Shown one piece after another: positions 8,981-15,790 of a DNA stretch of 64,000 nucleotides; the first letter of the stretch is position 1; every line of letters starts with the position of its first letter. Source of the stretch: Marinirhabdus gelatinilytica (GTDB taxonomy: Bacteria > Bacteroidota > Bacteroidia > Flavobacteriales > Flavobacteriaceae); the NCBI RefSeq assembly GCF_003353425.1, contig NZ_QRAO01000001.1, positions 496,001 to 560,000 of the forward strand, given 5' to 3'. The position numbers were made by a program, and so were the translations under genes. The notes below the pieces were generated by a model that worked only from the letters and a program-made list of their open reading frames with translations, was not told the DNA's origin and did no database searches.

Positions 8981-10129
8981 CTAATGGCTAAGTTTCAACG
9001 TTTTATACACCTCTTCCACATAGGTATAGAAATCTGAAGAAAAAGGAAGATCACTACGTGACCCACGTTGATGGCCCAACCGGACAATGATTAGATCATC
9101 CTCGGGGATGGTAATAACGTATTGGCCCAAGATGCCACGCATTACAAAAATCTCTTTGCCCAAATGGTCGCTCAACCAAAACCCATAGCCATATTCGGGA
9201 CTATCTTCAAAGCGGGGTTGTACACTTTTTGCCACAAAGTTCGAATCCAATAATTGTCTCCCATTCCAGTTTCCGAAGTCTTTGTACAGCTTCCCGAAGC
9301 GTGCAAAATCACGTGCATTACTCGCCAAGCAGCAGTAGGCCTTTACCAAGCGGTTTTCATCATCGTCTACCTGCCACAGTGCGGGCTGTTCAAACCCCAT
9401 GGGCTGCCAGAAGCTTTCATAAAGGTAGGTTTCAAGCTGCTTGCCCGTAGCGTTTTCCAACACCATTGCCAACAATTGGGTGTTTCCGCTAAGATATTTG
9501 AACGATTCTCCAGGTGTTTCGGTCACCTCCAAACCTAGAATGGTTTCTGCAAGATCGTCATCATAATAAGAACGTGCTGTCACGCTAAACGGACTGGTAT
9601 AGCTCTCGTCCCAATTGAGGCCGCTGGACATGGAAGAGAGGTCTCCTACGGTCATATTTGTTCCTTTAAATTTTGGGATAAAATCACCCACGGGTTGCTG
9701 CAGGTTTTCAATAAACCCATCTTGGATGGCTTTTCCTAAAAGCGCTGAGGTAACACTCTTGGCCATGGAAAAAGAGTTGGTTTGGGAGGTTTCACCATAC
9801 CCCTCGTTGTAGTATTCATGCACAATACTATCATTTTTAATGATTATAAAAGCAATGGTGCGAAAGTCTTCGTGGGTTTCCAGCAATGTCTCAGTTGGAC
9901 TAATGGTATTAAAATCTTTATGCACTGGCCAAGGTTGTGGTTGTGTGCTGGCTGGGATGGTTTCATTTTTAAAATAGCTGTGGTCATCTATAAAGGCAGT
10001 GGTGTGCCCGGTAAAATACACAACCCGTACTCCTTTTAAAATGTAGTCGTGATCGGTTATATAAGCCAAGGCTATGAGTAGTAGCGCAATGCCAAGGAAC
10101 CAGCTTAAAATTTTTTTCAACTTCTTCAT
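8981..10129 (-). CDS. Serine hydrolase of the beta-lactamase / class C penicillin-binding family
   Basis: A 382-residue protein with an N-terminal hydrophobic segment (FLGIALLLIALAYI) that acts as signal or anchor, so it is probably periplasmic. The nucleophile motif SxxK is visible as SMAK in NSFSMAKSVTSALLG, a Tyr-containing second motif is likely YLSGN, and the family motif YGYGFWLSD is near the C-terminus. Such proteins include D-aminopeptidases, esterases and EstB-like enzymes, and true beta-lactamase activity is not implied. It ends at a predicted terminator and starts 9 nt after the ogt-like gene stop, so the two may be co-transcribed. Confidence 0.85.
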   Translation of the reverse strand: MKKLKKILSWFLGIALLLIALAYITDHDYILKGVRVVYFTGHTTAFIDDHSYFKNETIPASTQPQPWPVHKDFNTISPTETLLETHEDFRTIAFIIIKNDSIVHEYYNEGYGETSQTNSFSMAKSVTSALLGKAIQDGFIENLQQPVGDFIPKFKGTNMTVGDLSSMSSGLNWDESYTSPFSVTARSYYDDDLAETILGLEVTETPGESFKYLSGNTQLLAMVLENATGKQLETYLYESFWQPMGFEQPALWQVDDDENRLVKAYCCLASNARDFARFGKLYKDFGNWNGRQLLDSNFVAKSVQPRFEDSPEYGYGFWLSDHLGKEIFVMRGILGQYVITIPEDDLIIVRLGHQRGSRSDLPFSSDFYTYVEEVYKTLKLSH

Positions 10130-10138
10130 TGTATAAAA

Positions 10139-10612
10139 TTAAAACAATTTCCCCTGTTTTATTGGACTCTCGTGTTCCAACAACCATTTTTTGCGGTGCA
10201 GTCCACCAGCATACCCAGTTAAGGAACCATCACTACCAATCACCCTGTGACAGGGGACTACAATGGCAATAGGGTTTTTGCCATTGGCGCTCGCTGCGGC
10301 GCGAATCACTTTTGGATCGCCCAGTTGGTTTGCCATCTCTTGGTAGGATGTGGTTTTTCCGTAAGGGATATCTTGTAGCTTTTTCCATACTTTTTGCTGA
10401 AAAACAGTGCCCTTGGGAGCCAATTGTAAACTGAATTCCCTGCGCTGTTTATTGAAATATTCATTCAATTGTATCACAGCTTGCTGAAGCACAGGCGGAA
10501 CTTCAATTGTTTCTGAGATTGGGGTATCCACAAAACTAATAGATGAGATACCGTCCCTGGAACCTTCGATAAAAAGAGGGCCAAGAGGGGTATTGATAGA
10601 GATGTTTACCAT
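10139..10612 (-). CDS. ogt: Methylated-DNA--protein-cysteine methyltransferase
   Basis: A 157-residue DNA repair protein that transfers the O6-alkyl group of guanine to its own cysteine and is inactivated by doing so. The active-site motif PCHRV is present in AIVVPCHRVIGSDGSLTGYA, and the helix-turn-helix part (YGKTTSYQEMANQLGDP) with RAAASANGKNP precedes it. It has the size of Ogt and lacks the N-terminal Ada domain. I chose the ATG at 10610-10612; a TTG three codons earlier also keeps the frame. A perfect 7-bp-arm palindrome lies 12 nt upstream and could be an operator. Confidence 0.93.
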   Translation of the reverse strand: MVNISINTPLGPLFIEGSRDGISSISFVDTPISETIEVPPVLQQAVIQLNEYFNKQRREFSLQLAPKGTVFQQKVWKKLQDIPYGKTTSYQEMANQLGDPKVIRAAASANGKNPIAIVVPCHRVIGSDGSLTGYAGGLHRKKWLLEHESPIKQGKLF

Positions 10613-10623
10613 TTGTACCAAGA

Positions 10624-10639
10624 TACGTGTTTACACGTA
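10624..10639. promoter_or_regulatory. Perfect inverted repeat between ogt and hybrid kinase gene (possible operator)
   Basis: The sequence TACGTGT-TT-ACACGTA is a 16-bp element with two perfect 7-bp arms. It sits in the 116-bp divergent intergenic region, 12 nt before the ogt ATG. The short two-base centre makes it more like a dimeric-repressor site than an RNA hairpin. No regulator is identified. Confidence 0.4.
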
Positions 10640-10728
10640 ATTTTAAAACAGAAGCAGACTATTTTCTGTAAATGTTTTGATACTTAGGGGGTTATATGTA
10701 GATTAGCAATCCCTAAAATCCATTAAAA

Positions 10729-12966
10729 ATGAAACTACCTACCCCTGCAACTTTCATTTTGCTATGCTTTATTTTGCCGTTCTCGGTCTTCTCGCAGGTT
10801 GCTAAAGATAGTCTTGAAGTACTATTAGAAACGGGTAGGGACTACTACCATAAGCACGATTACGCAAAATCTATTGAGTTCAATACTCTTTTAATTGAAG
10901 AAGCTGCCAAAATCCAAGACCACTATTATGCATTTAGGGGATATGATGGGTTGGGAAATCTTTATAGCTGGGTGCTCAAGGATACCTTAAAAGGAAATTA
11001 CAACGGCCATAAAGCATTGGAGTATGCGCTGTTATCGCAAGAAGATAGCTTAATTGCATGGGCATATACTTCCTTGGGCAACAAAATTGGAGAGAGTGGC
11101 GTGCATATGGAAAAAGCGATTCCTTATTACGAAAAGGCTATTGACATTCGAAAAAAACAAGAGGGCGGTGATGTAAAGAATATTATCGAATACATGAACA
11201 TTGGATGGACCTACATAGACCTTGGCCAGACAGACAAAGCCCTGCCCTATCTAGTTAGTACACGGGAACTTACCAAAGTTGAAAAACAAAGCCCGTTACT
11301 GGAGCTCAATCTGGATATTTTGTTTGCAAGGCATCATCTCTTAAAAGATAATTATCCAAAATCAAAGGCCATTGAAATTTTACGTAACGTTGTGGCAACT
11401 GCAAAGGAAAAAGATTACATAATCCAAGCAGCCGAGGGTAATAAATTCCTGGCACAGGCATATGAAATGACGGGCCAGTACAAACTTGCCAATCAAGCTA
11501 TAAAGGATGAGCGCAGTTTTACCGACAGGATTTTTGCTTCAGAAAAAGTAGTGGCTATTGAAGAGGCCAGTGCCAATTTCCAATTAAAAGAATACCAGCA
11601 GGATGCAGAAATTGCAAAGGCCGAAAAAGAACTTTCGGCAACTTTGGTAAACAGTACCCGTACCATTATGGTAATCTTAGGGGTTTTTGCTATAATTCTA
11701 TGTGTGGTTTTCTTTGTTATCTATAATCTGGCCAAAGCTCGAAAATCCAATATCACAAAGCTTAAGGAAACCAATCTGGCTTTGGTACAGGCCAAAGATG
11801 AGGCCGAAAAGTTGAGCAAGCTAAAGACCCAGTTTTTCTCTACAGTAAGCCACGAGTTGCGCACACCACTCTACGGTGTTATTGGGCTGTCCTCACTTCT
11901 CCTTGAAGACAAAAAACTAAGGTCGCACAGAGGAGACTTGGAGTCCCTTAAATTTTCGGCAGACTATCTATTGGCGCTCATAAACGATGTGCTCACCCTC
12001 AATAAAATGGATGCCAACGGCCTGGAGCTAGAAAAAACACCATTTCAGCTTACAGCGCTTTTAAACAATATTGTGCGTTCGTTTGCCTTCAGCTTGCAAC
12101 AACACAATAATAAGCTTCACCTGTCCGTAGATGAAAATTTACCCAACCAATTTTTAGGAGACTCGGTACGGGTATCCCAAATCTTGATGAACTTAGTAGG
12201 TAATGCCGTGAAATTTACAGAAAATGGAAACATCTGGCTCACGATCCATCAAGTTGAAATTTTAGAAGACGATACCCATACGGTTCAATTTACAGTGAAA
12301 GACGATGGTATTGGCATCCCGAAGGAAAAACAACGGGAAATCTTTGAGGAGTTCACCCAGGTGGAAAACCGGAACTATAACTACCAAGGGACAGGTTTAG
12401 GACTTCCCATTGTTATGAAGTTGTTACAGCTGTTTGGAAGCAAGATCAATCTGGAAAGCGATACCGGAAAGGGTGCCACTTTCTCTTTTTCATTAGCGCT
12501 AAAGGAAATACAAACCGAAAGCAGGCCAGAAATTAGCAGCATTACCAGTGATGAATTGGTTTTAGAAGATCACTTGTTTGAAAACTTACACATCTTGGTG
12601 GTAGACGACAATAAAATAAACCAAAAGATCACACAGAAAATCCTTGAGAGCAAGCACTTTGGTTGTAGTCTGGCCAACGATGGTCTAGAGGCCGTACAAA
12701 TGGTTAAGGACAACCGTTACGATCTGGTTTTAATGGATATCCATATGCCAAGAATGAACGGTATGGAAGCTACAGAGGCCATTAGAAAGTTTGACCAAAC
12801 CGTACCCATTATTGCCCTAACAGCAGTTGAGGTAGATGAAATACGAAAAAAGATTTTTGAATGTGGCATGAACGATATCATACTGAAGCCGTACGACGCA
12901 TCACGATTTATTAATACCATTTTGCGCAACCTGAGTATTTTGCCAGAGAATATAAAAGCAAGCTAA
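10729..12966 (+). CDS. TPR-containing hybrid histidine kinase
   Basis: A 745-residue membrane protein. A signal peptide ends near FSQVAKD, and a periplasmic TPR-like helical region covers about 30-300 (for example AIPYYEKAIDIRKKQ and ALPYLVSTREL). A transmembrane helix lies at about 311-335, with a short coiled coil to 365. HisKA has H375 in FFSTVSHELRTPLYG. HATPase_c has N (LMNLVGNAVKFTENG), G1 (DDGIGIPKEKQ) and G2 (GTGLGLPI) boxes. A fused receiver domain has VVDDNKINQ and phospho-acceptor D670 in LVLMDIHMPRMNGM. No Hpt or output domain is present, so the phosphoryl group probably goes on to another protein. Its stop overlaps the convergent CNNM gene by 4 bp. Confidence 0.95.
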   Translation: MKLPTPATFILLCFILPFSVFSQVAKDSLEVLLETGRDYYHKHDYAKSIEFNTLLIEEAAKIQDHYYAFRGYDGLGNLYSWVLKDTLKGNYNGHKALEYALLSQEDSLIAWAYTSLGNKIGESGVHMEKAIPYYEKAIDIRKKQEGGDVKNIIEYMNIGWTYIDLGQTDKALPYLVSTRELTKVEKQSPLLELNLDILFARHHLLKDNYPKSKAIEILRNVVATAKEKDYIIQAAEGNKFLAQAYEMTGQYKLANQAIKDERSFTDRIFASEKVVAIEEASANFQLKEYQQDAEIAKAEKELSATLVNSTRTIMVILGVFAIILCVVFFVIYNLAKARKSNITKLKETNLALVQAKDEAEKLSKLKTQFFSTVSHELRTPLYGVIGLSSLLLEDKKLRSHRGDLESLKFSADYLLALINDVLTLNKMDANGLELEKTPFQLTALLNNIVRSFAFSLQQHNNKLHLSVDENLPNQFLGDSVRVSQILMNLVGNAVKFTENGNIWLTIHQVEILEDDTHTVQFTVKDDGIGIPKEKQREIFEEFTQVENRNYNYQGTGLGLPIVMKLLQLFGSKINLESDTGKGATFSFSLALKEIQTESRPEISSITSDELVLEDHLFENLHILVVDDNKINQKITQKILESKHFGCSLANDGLEAVQMVKDNRYDLVLMDIHMPRMNGMEATEAIRKFDQTVPIIALTAVEVDEIRKKIFECGMNDIILKPYDASRFINTILRNLSILPENIKAS

Positions 12967-14060
12967 TTAGTACTTTCATCGGGACTTTCCTCTTGCAACT
13001 GTATCCCCATGCGCTTGGCACGGCGTTCCCAGTTTTTTCGTGCAGCAACTTGCATATCCTCTACCGTGTCACTCTCGTCCATGATCTCTAGACCCAAGAG
13101 GGTTTCAATAATATCTTCCATAGTAACTACGCCTATGGTGTTACCAAATTCGTCAACCACAAGGGCAATATGTGTGCGTTGTTTCAAGAAGGTGTCAAAA
13201 AGTTCAGGGATAGGCTTTTGGGCATCCACTACCGAAATTTCACGTTTTATATCGCTCAATGTTTTGTTGCCCCGCTCTTCAACAATTTCTTCAAGGACAT
13301 CGTCTTTCAGTACAAAACCCGTAACATTGTGGCTTTTATCTTTGAACACGGGTATTCTTGAAAAGCGCAGGTTTTTATGGTCGTTGTGAAATTTGGATAA
13401 GGTGGTATCCTCGTCTTCCATTTCAACAACGGGAAAAGGTGTCATGACATCTTTGGCCAATACCGATTTGAATACCAATAGGTTTTTTATAACGGCACCT
13501 TCGTTTTCCTCAAAAACCCCTTCCTGTTCGGCAGCATCGGTAAGGGCAATAAACTCTTCGCGGCTCATCGTGCTTACGTGGGCACTTTTACCAATGAGTT
13601 TTGTGGTGAGGGTTAAGATCCAAAGAATACCCGTGTATTTCAACGGAAACATCATTGCTTTAAGGGATACAGCAGTAAAGGATCCCAATTTTTTCCAGTA
13701 CGTAGCACCAATGGTCTTGGGGATGATTTCTGAAACAATCAAAATAAGCAAGGTCATGATCGCCGAAACAATACCCACAATGTTAAAGCCCCAGATTTCA
13801 ACTTTATAAGGAAGCTTTTCTGCCTGGACACCTACCAAGATCGCACCTACTGTGTGGGCAATGGTATTTACGGTGAGTATGGCAATAAGGGGTTGGTCTA
13901 TGTCCTTTTTTATATTGGCCAGGGTTTTAGCATAACCCTTGCCCTCTGCTGTTTTCATTTTTATGAATGAAGGTGTAAAACTGAGCAATGCGGCCTCTAA
14001 AATAGAACACATAAACGAGAAAAAAATGGAAAGTACTGCGTAGAGTATCAATAAGCCCAT
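12963..14060 (-). CDS. CNNM/CorC-type transporter (DUF21 plus CBS pair)
   Basis: A 365-residue inner-membrane protein of the HlyC/CorC (TlyC, CNNM) family. A DUF21 domain with about four hydrophobic helices covers about 1-170 (LLILYAVLSIFFSFMCSILE and ILVSEIIPKTIGATYWKKLG, the latter with the conserved EIIPKTIG motif). A CBS pair follows at about 190-330 (AKDVMTPFPVVEM and ALVVDEFGNTIGVVTMEDII). The C-terminal CorC_HlyC transporter-associated domain is absent or only a stub. Family members act in Mg2+/Co2+ or Na+ homeostasis; the old name haemolysin is misleading. It is convergent with the hybrid kinase gene, overlapping by 4 bp. Confidence 0.9.
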   Translation of the reverse strand: MGLLILYAVLSIFFSFMCSILEAALLSFTPSFIKMKTAEGKGYAKTLANIKKDIDQPLIAILTVNTIAHTVGAILVGVQAEKLPYKVEIWGFNIVGIVSAIMTLLILIVSEIIPKTIGATYWKKLGSFTAVSLKAMMFPLKYTGILWILTLTTKLIGKSAHVSTMSREEFIALTDAAEQEGVFEENEGAVIKNLLVFKSVLAKDVMTPFPVVEMEDEDTTLSKFHNDHKNLRFSRIPVFKDKSHNVTGFVLKDDVLEEIVEERGNKTLSDIKREISVVDAQKPIPELFDTFLKQRTHIALVVDEFGNTIGVVTMEDIIETLLGLEIMDESDTVEDMQVAARKNWERRAKRMGIQLQEESPDESTN

Positions 14061-14158
14061 AAATGGTGGTTTTTTGGCAAGTTAGTGTATTTGCCCTCTT
14101 TTAGCTATTAAAGATATTTTAAATTTTTGTTTTTTCGCCATAGATCCACAGGCTTTGG

Positions 14159-14671
14159 TCACCATCCCGAATACTTGGGAGGTTCTACATTTTTTAGATT
14201 TAAGTATACAATCAACTGTCCGCGGTGGTGCGTAACGTGGTCTTGTAAAAGAGTAAGGATTTGCAACTTGCTTTTTTGCCCAGCAAAGAAATTCACAGTA
14301 TTTGCTAGACTTGCTTCTGGGGCTTTTTCAATAATTTTCAATGCATTGTCAAAAGCTTCGGAAAGTAGCGCAATGGTCTCGGCTTTTGATGAAGGGATTT
14401 CGGTTTCGCCTCTTTTGTAGGCTACTTCAGTAAAATAGGTATTGCTCAACCAGTCCATATTTCCTTTTATGTGAATGAGCTGTTCTTTAAAGGTCATCTG
14501 TCTTTCTGTAGGTTTAAAATCGAAATAATCCTCGGGCATAGCTTCGGCAATCCCAACAAGGTAATTCTTACTGTTCTCCCACTTTTCCAACCACGCTTTT
14601 TTGGGGGTGGTTTGTTGGGCGTAAGTAATTGTTGAAAGTATTAAAATGAAATATAAAACGATCTTTTTCAT
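14159..14671 (-). CDS. DinB-family protein
   Basis: A 170-residue protein with a signal peptide (MKKIVLYFILILSTITYAQQ), so it is likely exported, followed by a DinB four-helix domain. The metal-binding histidines of the fold fit at HIKGNMDWLS (about residue 68) and LLQDHVTHHRGQLIVYL (about 140-155), the latter with the hallmark HxxHHRGQ. DinB-like proteins include thiol-dependent metalloenzymes such as bacillithiol transferases. An exported member is a Bacteroidota speciality, and its substrate is unknown. It lies just downstream of hemB on the same strand, 41 nt away, and may be read through from it. Confidence 0.85.
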   Translation of the reverse strand: MKKIVLYFILILSTITYAQQTTPKKAWLEKWENSKNYLVGIAEAMPEDYFDFKPTERQMTFKEQLIHIKGNMDWLSNTYFTEVAYKRGETEIPSSKAETIALLSEAFDNALKIIEKAPEASLANTVNFFAGQKSKLQILTLLQDHVTHHRGQLIVYLNLKNVEPPKYSGW

Positions 14672-14712
14672 ACTGTTAGTTTTGTTGTTGGAGCGAAATA
14701 GGTGTTCCGCAG

Positions 14713-15702
14713 TTATTGGAGTACTCTCACAACATCCTTTGCGAAATAACTTGCAATGATATTAGCACCGGCACGTTTAATGGCCGTAACCTGTTCTAGC
14801 ATAACCGTATCGTGGTCCAACCAGCCTTTTTCGGCAGCAGCTTTAAGCATGGCATATTCGCCACTCACTTGATAAACGGCAACCGGCACATGTACAGTAT
14901 TTTTAATATCACGAACAATATCCAAATAGCACAGCCCGGGTTTTACCATCACGATATCGGCACCCTCTTCAATATCCATAAGGGTTTCCTTGATGGCCTC
15001 GTCACGATTGGCAGGGTCCATTTGGTAGGTCTGTTTGTCCTTTGGGACATGTTGTTGGTCCACGGGCGCACTGTCCAGTGCATCACGGAATGGTCCATAA
15101 AAAGCACTTGCATATTTAGCACTATAGCTCATGATTCCCGTATCGTGAAAGCCTTCGTCCTCCAACAGGCTGCGGATTTCAAAAATGCGACCGTCCATCA
15201 TATCGCTGGGTGCTACAAAATCTGCACCTGCGTTGGCATGGCTTAGGGACATCTCGGCCAGGATGGCGTTGGTGTCGTCATTAACTATAATGCCGTCGCT
15301 CACAATCCCGTCATGACCATAGCTGGAATAGGGATCCATTGCTACATCGGTCATCACCAGCATTTCTGGGCACACATCTTTCACCGTTTTTATAGCGCGT
15401 TGCATCAAACCGTCTTTGTTGAGGGCTTCGGTGCCGTTGTTGTCTTTTAACTTGTCAGGAACTTTTACGAATAGCAGAACACTTTTTAACCCTAACGACC
15501 ACAATTCCTTAACTTCGGCTTTTAACAAATCCAAGCTATAGCGATAGTAATTGGGCATGGAGGCAATTTCTTCCTTTACACCATTACCCTCTACGACAAA
15601 CAGTGGTACTAAAAAATCGTTTGGAGAAATAAAGGTTTCCCTAACCAAGCTTCGTATGGCATCGTTTTGGCGTAATCGTCGGTTTCTGCGTAGTGGATAC
15701 AT
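14713..15702 (-). CDS. hemB: Delta-aminolevulinic acid dehydratase (porphobilinogen synthase)
   Basis: A 329-residue cytosolic enzyme that joins two 5-aminolevulinate molecules to porphobilinogen. Both active-site lysines are in recognisable context: SYSAKYASAFYGPFRDA and DIVMVKPGLCYLDIV. The metal-loop region reads MTDVAMDPYSSYGHDG, without the three cysteines of zinc-dependent enzymes, which predicts the Mg2+/K+ type. The start MYPLRRNRRLR is typical of the family. It lies apart from the main hem operon, separated by a helicase gene on the other strand, with its own predicted -7 box 53 nt upstream. Confidence 0.97.
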   Translation of the reverse strand: MYPLRRNRRLRQNDAIRSLVRETFISPNDFLVPLFVVEGNGVKEEIASMPNYYRYSLDLLKAEVKELWSLGLKSVLLFVKVPDKLKDNNGTEALNKDGLMQRAIKTVKDVCPEMLVMTDVAMDPYSSYGHDGIVSDGIIVNDDTNAILAEMSLSHANAGADFVAPSDMMDGRIFEIRSLLEDEGFHDTGIMSYSAKYASAFYGPFRDALDSAPVDQQHVPKDKQTYQMDPANRDEAIKETLMDIEEGADIVMVKPGLCYLDIVRDIKNTVHVPVAVYQVSGEYAMLKAAAEKGWLDHDTVMLEQVTAIKRAGANIIASYFAKDVVRVLQ

Positions 15703-15755
15703 GCTTTAGTTTTTTAAGAGGAAGGGTCTCGTCCCAATTCCCTATTTTTACCCTG

Positions 15756-15763
15756 CAAATGTA
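15756..15763 (-). promoter_or_regulatory. Predicted -7 box of the hemB promoter
   Basis: The minus strand reads TACATTTG, an exact match to the Bacteroidota -7 consensus TAnnTTTG, 53 nt before the hemB ATG. No clear TTG-type -33 box is visible at the usual 17-23 nt spacing, so this is only half a promoter match. Confidence 0.4.
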
Positions 15764-15790
15764 CTAATTATTCATACAGCCCTGCGCCCT

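Noticed and set aside
8981-10129. Antibiotic resistance beta-lactamase
   Set aside because: SxxK is present but the family is broad (peptidases, esterases), and the length and membrane anchor do not match a dedicated beta-lactamase.
12963-14060. Haemolysin toxin
   Set aside because: The DUF21-CBS layout is an ion transporter family; the haemolysin name comes from early annotation.
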